This document shows, piece after piece, positions 25,752 through 36,057 of a stretch of 64,000 nt of DNA (positions are counted from its first letter, which is position 1; each line of letters starts with the position of its first letter). The translations under genes were made by a program, and so were the position numbers. The notes under the pieces were generated by a model. It was given only the letters and a program-made list of their open reading frames with translations, had not been told where the DNA came from and searched no databases. The stretch lies in contig CAWBIU010000001.1 in the NCBI GenBank assembly GCA_963789015.1, forward strand, positions 1,426,001 through 1,490,000. The letters are read 5' to 3'. The stretch comes from JAOPZW01 sp963789015. GTDB lineage: Bacteria > Actinomycetota > Thermoleophilia > Solirubrobacterales > Solirubrobacteraceae.

Positions 25752-26084
25752 TCACGCCCTGATCGTCATGCGCGCCACGCGGTCACCGTCCACGCGGAAC
25801 GTGAAGTGCGACTGGCCGTTGAAGCCGTCGCCGCCGACCTGCGCCGTGATCGTGGTGTCGTCGCCCTCGACCCGGACGTCGAGCACGGCCAGCTGGACCC
25901 GCACGCCGATGAACTCGCGCTCGCTCCAGCCGCGGATCGCGTCGGGGCCGGCGAACTCGCGCCCCCAGTCGTCGACCACGCCGTCCGGCGTGAACGCCGC
26001 GACGAAGGCGTCCTGGTCGCCGGCGCCGGCGGCGTCGAGGATCGCGCTGACCGGGCGGGGGAGAGCGTCGGGCATGGAGCACAT
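25752..26084 (-). CDS. SnoaL-like / NTF2-fold protein
   Basis: This 110-residue single-domain protein begins around MPDALPRPVSAILDAAGAGD and has AFTPDGVVDDWGREFAGPDAIRGW, then DGFNGQSHFTFRVDGDRVARM, the usual pattern of SnoaL-like NTF2-fold proteins. Members include polyketide cyclases and ketosteroid isomerases but many are of unknown role. Two ATGs three codons apart (26084, 26075) are possible starts. It stands alone between the GT39 gene and the divergent FHA-ABC gene; no pathway link is visible. Confidence 0.8.
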   Translation of the reverse strand: MCSMPDALPRPVSAILDAAGAGDQDAFVAAFTPDGVVDDWGREFAGPDAIRGWSEREFIGVRVQLAVLDVRVEGDDTTITAQVGGDGFNGQSHFTFRVDGDRVARMTIRA

Positions 26085-26201
26085 CTTCGCCGCTGGGGCT
26101 CACGAGCGCGGCGCCGCGGCGGACCGCCCCCCTCGGGGTCGAGCGAGTCCTCGCTTGCGGCGGGGTGAACCGCCGGGGTAGGGTCGGCGGAGTCCACGTG
26201 G

Positions 26202-26430
26202 GGGGCCACCGTGACCGGTCGGATCTTGCTGATCATCGGAGTGCTCGTCCTGGGGCTCTGCGCCCCGGCCGCGCACGCGGCAGGCCGCCGTTCGGCCTTG
26301 GTGTCGCGGCAGGCGACGTGACGGCGCGTCGTCGGCAATCCTGGTCGCGCTGCGCGACCTCAACGGCAACCCGGTCCGCGAGCGCCCGGGTGGGCCTCCA
26401 TGCCGGCGGCTGACGATCCCCGCCCGGTAG
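26202..26430 (+). pseudogene. Possible remnant of a secreted Ig-like-domain peptide
   Basis: From a GTG at about 26211 the frame reads a clear secretion signal (GRILLIIGVLVLGLCAPAAHA) but ends after some 37 codons. In the next frame the DNA continues as DGASSAILVALRDLNGNPV, typical of a bacterial Ig-like (BIG/invasin) strand, and stops near 26430. Removing one base would join them into a short secreted peptide of roughly 75 residues. It overlaps the first 30 bases of the FHA-ABC gene. It may be a fragment or noise; confidence is low. Confidence 0.3.
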
Positions 26431-28736
26431 CCGGACGGGGACAGCCCGGCGCGCCGGCCGAACTCCCGGGCGCCGGAGGCGCGCCCGGCGGCGGGTGGTC
26501 GGCGACGGTGCTCTTCGCGGGGCGGCGCATCGACGTCGACGCCGACGGGGTCGGGATCGGGCGCCTCGAGGACAACGACGTCGTCATCGCCAAGCACTCG
26601 GTCTCGCGGCGCCATGCGCGGATCACGCCGGTGCCGGGCGGCTACTGGATCACCGATCTGGGATCGCGCAACGGCACGCAGCTCAACGGCGAGCGCTTCC
26701 GCGGCGAGTCGCGCTGGTTGTCCAACGGCGACACCGTGCTCGTCGGCGGCGAGGCGATGCGCTTCGTCACGGGCGAGGAGACCCGCCACGGCACCGAGCT
26801 GCCGACCTTCCTCAGGACGCACCACATCGCCTTCCCGCAGGATCGGCTGACGATCGGGCGCGACCGCTCAAACGACGTCATCCTCGACGACCCGAACGTG
26901 TCGCGCTTCCACGCCGAGGTCGTCCGCCACGACGAGCGCGTCGAGCTGCACGACCTCGGATCGCGCAACGGCACGCGGGTCGACGCCGAGCCCACGCGCC
27001 ACGCGGCGCTCACGGCGGGCTCGGAGATCGGGATCGGCCCGTACCGGCTCGTCTTCGACGGGCGCAGCTTCGTCGCCCGCGAGGAGCGCGGCGCGCTGCG
27101 GCTCGACGCCGAGCGCGTCGCGATGAGGGTGCGCGACAAGCAGATCCTCGCGCCGCTCACGCTCAGCATCGAGCCCGGCGAGCTCGTCGCCATCATCGGC
27201 GAGAGCGGCTCGGGCAAGTCGACGCTGATCAAGGCGCTGGCCGGCGTGACGACGCCCTCCGACGGCCAGGTGACGGTCAGCGGCGAGCCGGTCGCCGCGC
27301 GGCTGACCGACGTCGGCTACCTGCCCCAGGACGAGATCGTCCACGGCAAGCTCAGCGTCATCGAGGCGCTGACCTACGCCGCGCGCCTGCGGCTTCCGCA
27401 CGACACGTCGAAGACCGAGATCGTCGAGTCGGTCGAGCGCGTGCTCGAGGAGCTCGGCCTCGAGGAGCACGGCGCCACGCGCGTCGAGTTGCTCTCGGGC
27501 GGGCAGCGCAAGCGCGTCGGGCTGGCCGTCGAGCTGCTCGGGCGCCCGAGCCTGCTGTTCCTCGACGAGCCGACGACCGGCCTCGATCCCGGCCTCGAGA
27601 CGCGCATGATGTCGCTGCTCGCCGAGCTCGCGGACCGCGGTCGCGCCGTCGTCGTCGTCACGCACGCGACGAAGAACCTCGGCGTCTGCTCGCGGCTCGT
27701 CGTCATGGGACGCGGCGGCGAGCTGTGCTTCAAGGGCACGCCGGACGACGCCCTGGCGTTCTTCGGAGCCGAGAGCTACGACGACATCTACGCCGCGCTG
27801 GAGAGCCGGCCGACGACCGAGTGGCGGCGCCTCTTCGAGGAGGGCGAGCGCGCCGTGCTGCCCGCCGAGCCGGCCGAGGACGAGGCCGAGCGCCGCCGCG
27901 GGCGGGGCCGGCGCCGGCGGCGCGGCCGGATCGTCCAGCAGGCGCGCGTCCTCACCGGCCGCTACGTGCGGCTGTTCATGCGCGACCGGCGCAACGTCAT
28001 GATCCTCATCGGGCAGGTCCCGATCCTCGCGCTGGCCATCGTCGGCCTGTTCGGGGACCCGGTGTTCGCGAGCGGCAGTGAGGCCGGCGACGTGGTCACG
28101 CTGCTGTTCCTGATCGTCACCCTCGCCATCTGGGTGGGCACGATCGACGCGGCGCGCGAGGTGATCAAGGAGAAGAGCGTCTACGTCCGCGAGGAGGCGG
28201 TGGGCGTGCGGATGGGCGCCTACCTGTTCTCGAAGGTCGCCGTGCTGTTCGCGCTCGCCGCCCTGCAGACCGTGCTTCTGGCCGGTGTCGTGTTCGCCTT
28301 CCAGCCGCTGCACGCCGATCCGTCCACGTACGCGACGGTCATCGGGCTGCTCGTCCTCACCGCGTTCGCCGCGGTCGCGATGGGCCTGCTCATGTCTTCC
28401 GCCGTCCGCACGCAGGACCAGGCCACGAGCTTCATCCCGCTCGTGCTCATCCCGCAGCTCTTCTTCGGCGGCTCGATCGTGCCCGTGGCGACGATGAGCG
28501 CGCCGCTCGAGGCGCTGTCGAAGATCATCGTCGCCCAGTGGTCCTACGCCGGGCTCGGCTCGGCCGTCGACCTCAACGCGAAGATCGCCGCCGACAAGGC
28601 CTACGCCCGCGTCAGCCGCTTCGGTGACGAGTACTTCGCCGCCGACACCGGGACGATCGCGCTGATCCTCGTGGGCTTCGTCGTCGTCACGCTCGTCCTC
28701 GTCGCGCTCGCCCTGCGCCGCCAGGCCGGGCGCTGA
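26400..28736 (+). CDS. FHA-FHA-ABC half transporter (ABCG/Rv1747-like)
   Basis: This 778-residue protein has two phosphothreonine-binding FHA domains, at about 35-115 (GIGRLEDNDVV, SVSRRHARI, DLGSRNGTQLNG) and 135-215 (TIGRDRSNDVIL, VSRFHAEV, DLGSRNGTRVD). An ABC ATPase follows at about 235-460 (Walker A GESGSGKST, signature LSGGQRKR, LLFLDEPTTGLDP), and then an ABC2-type membrane domain with six helices (about 530-775). This is the architecture of mycobacterial Rv1747, which is controlled by a Ser/Thr kinase binding to its FHA domains. The convergent neighbour, 15 bases away, is a receptor kinase, so a similar pair is likely here. ATG 26400 was chosen; the first 30 residues are low complexity. 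The substrate is unknown. Confidence 0.92.
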   Translation: MPAADDPRPVAGRGQPGAPAELPGAGGAPGGGWSATVLFAGRRIDVDADGVGIGRLEDNDVVIAKHSVSRRHARITPVPGGYWITDLGSRNGTQLNGERFRGESRWLSNGDTVLVGGEAMRFVTGEETRHGTELPTFLRTHHIAFPQDRLTIGRDRSNDVILDDPNVSRFHAEVVRHDERVELHDLGSRNGTRVDAEPTRHAALTAGSEIGIGPYRLVFDGRSFVAREERGALRLDAERVAMRVRDKQILAPLTLSIEPGELVAIIGESGSGKSTLIKALAGVTTPSDGQVTVSGEPVAARLTDVGYLPQDEIVHGKLSVIEALTYAARLRLPHDTSKTEIVESVERVLEELGLEEHGATRVELLSGGQRKRVGLAVELLGRPSLLFLDEPTTGLDPGLETRMMSLLAELADRGRAVVVVTHATKNLGVCSRLVVMGRGGELCFKGTPDDALAFFGAESYDDIYAALESRPTTEWRRLFEEGERAVLPAEPAEDEAERRRGRGRRRRRGRIVQQARVLTGRYVRLFMRDRRNVMILIGQVPILALAIVGLFGDPVFASGSEAGDVVTLLFLIVTLAIWVGTIDAAREVIKEKSVYVREEAVGVRMGAYLFSKVAVLFALAALQTVLLAGVVFAFQPLHADPSTYATVIGLLVLTAFAAVAMGLLMSSAVRTQDQATSFIPLVLIPQLFFGGSIVPVATMSAPLEALSKIIVAQWSYAGLGSAVDLNAKIAADKAYARVSRFGDEYFAADTGTIALILVGFVVVTLVLVALALRRQAGR

Positions 28737-28751
28737 CCCGCGCGCCGCCGC

Positions 28752-30788
<2,037 letters not shown>

Positions 30789-30838
30789 ACGCCGGGACCG
30801 GGCTCGGTTGCCAGGGTCCCGGCGGACTGCCCGGGCGG

Positions 30839-31732
30839 TCAGGACGCGGAGCCGTGCTGGCCGGCGGCATGGGAGCGCATCGCGGCGGCCGACAGGCCGG
30901 CCAGCGCGCCGTGGCAGCGGTGCTCGCTCTTCCAGCCCACGTATGTGCTCCCCTTGCCCGGCTTGAGCTCGGCCAGCCAGTCCTTGAGCCAGTTACCGGT
31001 CACGGCGGGCCACGGCCCGGACGGGCCGATGGTGCCGCCCTTGACCATCGTGTCGAGGCCGACGAGCTGGCCCTGCTCGTTGACGAGCGGGCCGCCCGAC
31101 ATCGCGAGCTGCAGCGGCGCCTGGTGCAGGATCACCGACGGCAGCGGCGGGAGGTCGCTGTGGACCTCCGAGCTGACGCCGGTCGAGGCGACGGTGCCGT
31201 CGGTCTTGATCAGGCTCGCCTTCTTCTGGCCGGGCGGCTGCAGGTAGCCGAGCGCGCTGATCTTCTCGCCCGCGAGCACCTTGTCCGAGTTGCCGAAGGT
31301 GATCTGCGTGAGGTCGCTCGGGCGCGGGCGCAGCTCGACGACGGCGAAGTCCTTGCACTGCGCGCGGGCGACGGGACGACCGCGGACGGTCGTCTTGCCG
31401 TTGACCGTGACGCGGATCGAGCGGGCGCCCTCGAGATAGTGGTTGCTCGTGAGCACGAGGCCGCGCTTGGCGTCGTAGATCAGGCCGGTGCCGTGCGCGT
31501 GGCGGCCGTTGTCGGCCGGCTCGCGCGTCTCCCCGGGCGGGATGGCGATGATCGAGACCATCGACGGCTGGACCTTCTCGACGATCTCCTGGGCGGTCAG
31601 CGCCTCGTTGTCGCCGGAGCCGCCTCCCTTGTCGGAGCTCTTCGAGTCGTCGCCGCAGGCGGCGACGGCGAGGCTCGCGGCCAGCGCCGCGGCGACCGCG
31701 GCGGTGCGGCCGATCCCCGGCCGACGATCCAT
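30839..31732 (-). CDS. Trypsin-like (S1C/HtrA-type) serine protease lipoprotein
   Basis: The 297-residue precursor has a signal peptide with lipobox AVAAC (Cys26), so it should be a membrane-anchored extracytoplasmic lipoprotein. A Ser/Gly/Asp-rich linker precedes the protease core. The trypsin-fold triad can be read: His98 in VLTSNHYLEGA, Asp128 in CKDFAVVEL and Ser212 in LAMSGGPLVNEQG. The usual GNSGGP is AMSGGP here, with Ser retained. There is no PDZ domain. It lies between the receptor kinase and the DUF2993 gene, all on the minus strand, suggesting an envelope-stress role by context. Confidence 0.85.
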   Translation of the reverse strand: MDRRPGIGRTAAVAAALAASLAVAACGDDSKSSDKGGGSGDNEALTAQEIVEKVQPSMVSIIAIPPGETREPADNGRHAHGTGLIYDAKRGLVLTSNHYLEGARSIRVTVNGKTTVRGRPVARAQCKDFAVVELRPRPSDLTQITFGNSDKVLAGEKISALGYLQPPGQKKASLIKTDGTVASTGVSSEVHSDLPPLPSVILHQAPLQLAMSGGPLVNEQGQLVGLDTMVKGGTIGPSGPWPAVTGNWLKDWLAELKPGKGSTYVGWKSEHRCHGALAGLSAAAMRSHAAGQHGSAS

Positions 31733-31851
31733 CCAACGTCCATGCAGCGCACGAAGCACGAAGACCCCCTCAGCAAGTCCGCCGCGACGCCGCGCGAGCG
31801 GCTCGTCGAGCCTAACAGCGGCGCCGGGGCGGGTGGGCTTTTCGACCGCGC

Positions 31852-32562
31852 TCACCGGTCGAGCAGGTGAGCGCGGACGCTGACGTCGAGGCCGTCGCCG
31901 GCCGGGCTCGCGCCCAGGCCGTCGACGGAGATGCGGTCGCTCGAGAACACGGGCACGCTCACGAGCGAGGCGAAGGGCAGGCCCTCGGGCTGCATCACGA
32001 CCGCGCCGTCGCGGGCGATCAGGCGCACGCCGGCGCCGATCTTCTCGCCGAACGGGCTCGCGCTGCCGCCCAGCCGGATCTCCCCGTCGGGGGCCGGCAG
32101 AGGCTTCAGGTCGATGCCCGCGGGCATGACCGCCTTCAGGCGGGCGAGGTCCAGGCCGGCGCGCACGGAGATCGCGTCGCCGTCCTTGCGCACCGCGACG
32201 TCGCGGACGCGGACACCGGCGGGCGCCTGCACCTCGCCGATCCTGACGTCGAGCTGGGAGATCGCGCCGGCGCGGGACAGCAGCTCGTCGACCGGCGGCG
32301 CCGACGGCGAGTCGTCGGCACGCAGCTCGTCGGCGCGGATCTTCACGCGGTCGACCTTGCCGAGCAGCATCTTGATGGCGGGCGACGCGTGGACGTCGAC
32401 CTTCAGGCCGGTCGACTGCTCGCCGAGATTCGCGCGGATGCGGCCTTCGGCGACCCGCGGCAGGAGGACCTGCGCGGCGGCGAGGGCGGCACAGAGGAGG
32501 CCGACGATCGCCACGAGGATCCAGGCGAGGCGGCGCGTGGTGACTGGCTTGGAAGGCTTCAC
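31852..32562 (-). CDS. LmeA/DUF2993 family envelope lipid-binding protein
   Basis: This 236-residue protein has an N-terminal transmembrane anchor (WILVAIVGLLCAALAAAQVLL) and a DUF2993 domain with AEGRIRANLGEQ, LGKVDRVKIRADELR and ISQLDVRIGEVQAPAG. Characterised members (mycobacterial LmeA) are periplasmic lipid-binding proteins involved in lipomannan metabolism. The chosen GTG lies six bases downstream of a GTATCA-N15-CTCT element (32569-32595), suggesting a very short leader. A TTG two codons earlier overlaps the element. It is the only gene outside the polyketide locus and sigma-factor region with this promoter. Confidence 0.85.
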   Translation of the reverse strand: MKPSKPVTTRRLAWILVAIVGLLCAALAAAQVLLPRVAEGRIRANLGEQSTGLKVDVHASPAIKMLLGKVDRVKIRADELRADDSPSAPPVDELLSRAGAISQLDVRIGEVQAPAGVRVRDVAVRKDGDAISVRAGLDLARLKAVMPAGIDLKPLPAPDGEIRLGGSASPFGEKIGAGVRLIARDGAVVMQPEGLPFASLVSVPVFSSDRISVDGLGASPAGDGLDVSVRAHLLDR

Positions 32563-32568
32563 GCCCAA

Positions 32569-32595
32569 CAGAGGGCGCGGGAGCCTCCGTGATAC
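32569..32595 (-). promoter_or_regulatory. GTATCA-N15-CTCT element, copy F (upstream of DUF2993 gene)
   Basis: On the minus strand GTATCAC (32595-32589) is followed after exactly 15 bases by CTCTGTTG (from 32573). The spacing is identical in the five other copies found at 36024, 36427, 44698, 45049 and 45065. Here the last base is C instead of G. The start codon follows six bases later. Confidence 0.65.
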
Positions 32596-32604
32596 CGCCC
32601 GCGC

Positions 32605-33330
32605 TCAGCTGCGAGGGGCCTCGTCGATGTCCTGCGGGGCGACGAGGCCGTGGTGGAAGGCGAGCTCGACGAGGCGCACGCGCTTGCGGTTCTGGGGCAG
32701 GTCCTCGACCTCGAGGCGCTGGAAGAGCGCGCGGACCTGCGTCTTGACCGCCTCGGTGGAGACGCACAGCTCTGCCGCGATCTGCTGGTTGGAGGCCGGC
32801 GTGGCGAACGCGCCGCCGTCCCGGAACGGACGGCACAGTGCGATCAGCACGCGCCGCTGGGCGTCGGAGATGAGCGGCGGCGCCTTGCCGGCCGCCACCG
32901 TCGCGTCCGTTGCCGTCATCGGCGCGCGGAACACCAGCGTGCTGTCGCCGCAGCGCAGGACGTCGGCGTTGACGAGCCGGCGGCGGCCGCGCAGCCGCTC
33001 GCCGTTGACGAACGTGCCGTTGCGCGACAGCCCGTCGTCGATGACCGCCCACTCCGCGCCGACGCGCTCGAGCTGGGCGTGGGCGCGCGACACCTGCCCG
33101 TCCCAGAACAGCGAGATGTCGCTCGCCGGGTCGCGCCCGACGGTGATCCGGTCGGTCGTCTCGTCGAGCGGCTGGATGCGCTGGCCGCCGCCGCCGTCGC
33201 GGTAGAGCAGGTACGGCGCGCCGCGCCGATCGGCGGCCAGGCGCTCCTGGAGCTCGGACGGTGTGGCGGTGTGGGCGCCGAAGGCGTGATCGGCCACGGC
33301 ACGATTGTCGCCCCCGCGGCCGTCCGCCAC
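32605..33330 (-). CDS. FHA-domain transcriptional regulator with C-terminal helix-turn-helix
   Basis: The 241-residue protein has an FHA domain at about 60-135 (ITVGRDPASDISL, VSRAHAQLERV, DDGLSRNGTFVNGERL), which binds phosphothreonine. A C-terminal winged/LuxR-like helix-turn-helix follows at about 155-225 (NQQIAAELCVSTEAVKTQVRALFQRL). This couples Ser/Thr-kinase signalling to transcription. The nearby receptor kinase (28752-30788) is an obvious candidate input. GTG 33330 gives the longest form; GTG 33297 is also plausible because the first 11 residues are not conserved in character. It lies 36 bases after the carboxyltransferase start region ends at 33367. Confidence 0.86.
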   Translation of the reverse strand: MADGRGGDNRAVADHAFGAHTATPSELQERLAADRRGAPYLLYRDGGGGQRIQPLDETTDRITVGRDPASDISLFWDGQVSRAHAQLERVGAEWAVIDDGLSRNGTFVNGERLRGRRRLVNADVLRCGDSTLVFRAPMTATDATVAAGKAPPLISDAQRRVLIALCRPFRDGGAFATPASNQQIAAELCVSTEAVKTQVRALFQRLEVEDLPQNRKRVRLVELAFHHGLVAPQDIDEAPRS

Positions 33331-33366
33331 AAGCGGAGGCTCGCGGGGGCGACCGCGGGGCGGGGG

Positions 33367-34932
33367 TCAGAGGGGGATGTTGCGCGCGCGCGGGGCGCCG
33401 TGGCGCCCGCCGAGGAACGACAGCGCCCACGTCAGGCGGCGGCGCGTCTCGTTGGGACGGATGACCTCGTCGATGTGGCCGGCGCGCGCCGCCGCGGCGG
33501 CGTCGAGGTGCTGCGTCGCGTACGCGGCGGCCAGGCGGCGGCGCTCCTGCGCGGGGTCGGCCGCGGCGTCGAGCTCGCGGCGGTGGACGATGCCGACGGC
33601 CTGCTCGGCGCCCATGATGCCGAGCTCGGCCTGCGTCCACGCCATCGTGAGGTCGGCGCCGATGTCCTTCGAGTTCATCGTGATGTACGCGCCGCCGTAG
33701 GCCTTGCGCAGCACGACGGTGAAGCGCGGGACCGTTGCCTCGGCGAAGGCGTGCAGGAGCTTGGCGCCGTGACGGATCACGCCGATCGCCTCCTGCCGGC
33801 TCCCGGGCAGGAAGCCCGGCGTGTCGACGAGCACGACGAGCGGGATCCCGTAGAGGTTGCACGTGCGCACGAAGCGCGCGCCCTTCTGCGAGGCGTCGGC
33901 GTCGATCACGCCGCCGAGCTCCTTGGGCTGGTTGGCGACGATCCCGACCGGTCGCCCGTCGATGCGGGCCAGCGCGGTGACGAGGTTGCGCGCCCAGCGC
34001 GGCGAGACCTCGAGCAGCGAGCCCGCGTCGACGATCCCGCGCGCGACGTCGCGGGCGTCGTAGGCCTTGCGCGGGTCGGCAGGCACGGTCGCCGCCGGGT
34101 GGGCGCCGTCGGGGTCGTCCGGAGTGGCCCGCGGGGGCTCGTCGCCGGCGTGCTGGGGCAGGTAGCCCAGCAGCTGGCGGATCAGGAAGACCGCGTCGAT
34201 GTCGCCGTCGGCCACGAACTGGCAGACGCCGTTTCGCTCCTGGACGCGCGGACCGCCGAGGTCGCCGGCGGACACGTCCTCGCCCGTGACCTCGCGCACG
34301 ACGGCCGGGCCGGTCAGGAACATCGCCGCGGCCTCGGTCATGACGACGAAGTCGGTGAGCGCCGGGGAGTAGCAGCCGCCGCCCGCCGACGTGCCGGTGA
34401 CCACCGAGATCTGCGGGATCTCGCCGGACATCGCGACGCTCTCGTAGAAGATCCGCCCGTAGCCGTTGAGCGCGGCCAGGCCCTCCTGCATGCGCGCGCC
34501 GCCGGACTCGACGAAGCCGATGATCGGCACGCGCCAGCGGCGGGCGAGGCGCTGCACCGCGACGATCGTGTCGGCGTGGAACTCGCCGACCGAGCCGCCG
34601 GCGAAGCGGACGTCCTGGGCGTAGCAGAACACCGGGCGCCCGGCGATCCGCCCGGCGGCGCCGACGACGCCGTCGCCCGGCCGCGCCTTGCTGCCCATGC
34701 GCTCCGAGGCGACCTCGGTGCGCAGCGTCTCGAGCGAGCCGTCGTCGCACAGCAACGACAGGCGCTCGAGCGGGGTCGGGGCGGGCTCGCGCACGACGCG
34801 CGTCCCCGCCGCCGGCGGCGCCGGAGGCGCGGGCGCGCCGGCCTGCGGAGGGCGGCGGTGGATGCCCGTGTCGACGTGCCCGTCGTGGACCATCGACAGC
34901 TTCAGCATCGCCTCGCTCGGTGTGTGCCTCAT
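33367..34932 (-). CDS. Acyl-CoA carboxylase carboxyltransferase (beta) subunit
   Basis: At 521 residues this is a PccB/AccD-type carboxyltransferase with two crotonase-fold halves. The N half has ERMGSKARPGDGVVGAAGRI, FVESGGARMQEG and TGTSAGGGCYSPALTDF; the C half has VDTPGFLPGSRQE, VVLRKAYGGAYITMNSKDIGAD and MGAEQAVGIVHRRE. It would carboxylate acetyl-CoA or propionyl-CoA with a biotinylated alpha subunit that is not encoded here. The start overlaps the zinc-ribbon gene stop (ATGA). It lies 3 kb from the polyketide operon and could supply malonyl-CoA, though primary metabolism is equally possible. Confidence 0.9.
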   Translation of the reverse strand: MRHTPSEAMLKLSMVHDGHVDTGIHRRPPQAGAPAPPAPPAAGTRVVREPAPTPLERLSLLCDDGSLETLRTEVASERMGSKARPGDGVVGAAGRIAGRPVFCYAQDVRFAGGSVGEFHADTIVAVQRLARRWRVPIIGFVESGGARMQEGLAALNGYGRIFYESVAMSGEIPQISVVTGTSAGGGCYSPALTDFVVMTEAAAMFLTGPAVVREVTGEDVSAGDLGGPRVQERNGVCQFVADGDIDAVFLIRQLLGYLPQHAGDEPPRATPDDPDGAHPAATVPADPRKAYDARDVARGIVDAGSLLEVSPRWARNLVTALARIDGRPVGIVANQPKELGGVIDADASQKGARFVRTCNLYGIPLVVLVDTPGFLPGSRQEAIGVIRHGAKLLHAFAEATVPRFTVVLRKAYGGAYITMNSKDIGADLTMAWTQAELGIMGAEQAVGIVHRRELDAAADPAQERRRLAAAYATQHLDAAAAARAGHIDEVIRPNETRRRLTWALSFLGGRHGAPRARNIPL

Positions 34933-35291
34933 CGCGCGGGGCCGAAGTCCATCGGCAGGATCGCGTCGGCCTCGAGGGCGGCGACGAAGCGCTCGATCTC
35001 CTCCTCGAAGCTGCGGCGCGCGAAGTCGTCCATCTCGCGCTGCAGGGCGGCCAGGCCGCGGTCGAGCTCGTGCTCGTAGCGCTCGACGGTGGCGGCGTCG
35101 GTCAGGACCTCGGTGACGCGCTCGCACTCGGGGCAGCGCAGCGTCATGTCCCACAGCCCGGGCACGCGCTCGGCGCCGGCGACGGGCTGGACGAGCGGCG
35201 AGCGGCAGTGGTCGCAGACGTGCAGGTCGATGGCGGGCCGGTGCGCAGGCGCCGCCGGGCGGATGTTGGACGGGCTGGAGCTCTCGGGCAT
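34929..35291 (-). CDS. Small zinc-ribbon protein coupled to the carboxyltransferase
   Basis: This 120-residue protein has two CxxC pairs, CDHC near residue 26 and CPEC near residue 53, likely holding one zinc ion as in the zinc ribbon of bacterial AccD. It then has a charged, probably helical tail (EHELDRGLAALQREMDD). The start is well supported by GAGGAGGAG just upstream. It overlaps the carboxyltransferase start by four bases, so it may be a detached zinc-ribbon partner of that enzyme; this is inference. I do not recognise a named family. Confidence 0.75.
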   Translation of the reverse strand: MPESSSPSNIRPAAPAHRPAIDLHVCDHCRSPLVQPVAGAERVPGLWDMTLRCPECERVTEVLTDAATVERYEHELDRGLAALQREMDDFARRSFEEEIERFVAALEADAILPMDFGPAR

Positions 35292-35338
35292 GGTCTCCTC
35301 CTCGGTGCGGTCGGAACGCGGTCTGGCGGGCGGTCGGG

Positions 35339-35950
35339 TCAGAGCTCGTCGGCGGCCACGAGGCCGTCGCGGGCGAGCTCGGCGCGCAGGCGGTCCAGCG
35401 AGCGCGCGCGGGTCGGGCCGATGCTCCCGATCGGCATGTCGAGCGCGGCCGAGATCTCCTGGTAGCTCGGCTGCGGGTCGGCGACGAGCAGCCGCAGCAG
35501 CGCCTGGTCGCGCTCCGGGAGGCGGCCAAAGGCGCGCCACAGCGCGGCGTCGCGCTGCTCGTCCATCAGCTCGCCGGCCGGCTCGACCGTGTCGGCGGGC
35601 TCGTCGGCGAAGTCGTCGGCGGTCGGCAGGTCCCGCCGCGAGTGGCGCAGGATCCGCAGGCACTCGCGCCGCGCGGTCGTCGCCAGCCACGCGCCGAGGC
35701 GCTCGGCGTCGCGCAGGCCGCCGACGTGCTCGACGAGCGCCAGCCACGTCGCGCCGGCGACGTCGGCGCCGTCGGCGTCGCTGAGCCGGTGGGCGCGGAC
35801 GACGGCCCACACGAGCCCGGCGAACTCGTCGACGAGCGCGTTCCACGCATGCTCGTCCCCGGCCGCGGCGGCGGTCGCCAGGCGGCCGACGGTGGCGGGA
35901 TCGCGGCGGCCGGTGGCCTCGCGGTCGCTGTGCATGGTGATGGTCGGCAT
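35339..35950 (-). CDS. ECF-type RNA polymerase sigma factor
   Basis: The 203-residue protein shows sigma region 2 (GDEHAWNALVDEFAGLVWAVVRA, then VAGATWLALVEHV and LGAWLATTARRECLRIL) and region 4 (RLPERDQALLRLLVADPQPSYQEISAALDMPIGS with a helix-turn-helix to RARSLDRLRAEL). There is no anti-sigma gene next to it on the same strand. A small remnant gene on the opposite strand (36058) and the polyketide operons nearby carry a shared GTATCA-N15-CTCT element, making this sigma factor the best candidate to read it. ATG 35950 was used; ATG 35935 is five codons later. Confidence 0.9.
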   Translation of the reverse strand: MPTITMHSDREATGRRDPATVGRLATAAAAGDEHAWNALVDEFAGLVWAVVRAHRLSDADGADVAGATWLALVEHVGGLRDAERLGAWLATTARRECLRILRHSRRDLPTADDFADEPADTVEPAGELMDEQRDAALWRAFGRLPERDQALLRLLVADPQPSYQEISAALDMPIGSIGPTRARSLDRLRAELARDGLVAADEL

Positions 35951-36023
35951 CGGGTCGGTCGGCTCCTCGGTTCGGACTGGTGGCCGGAGCGAGCGAGCGG
36001 GGACGCGCCCACCCGGCGCGGAC

Positions 36024-36050
36024 GTATCAGGACGCCGGTTCGCGCCTCTG
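36024..36050 (+). promoter_or_regulatory. GTATCA-N15-CTCT element, copy A
   Basis: GTATCAG at 36024-36030 and CTCTG at 36046-36050 are separated by exactly 15 bases. The ATG of a small plus-strand gene follows seven bases after the second box, as with copies D and F. It lies in the divergent region between the ECF sigma gene and the small gene. Confidence 0.65.
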
Positions 36051-36057
36051 TCCGTCG

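Noticed and set aside
30839..34750. A 1,300-codon minus-strand frame across protease, DUF2993, FHA and carboxyltransferase genes
   Set aside because: Only its last 297 codons match a real protein (the trypsin-like protease); the rest is arginine-rich translation out of frame with four recognised genes.
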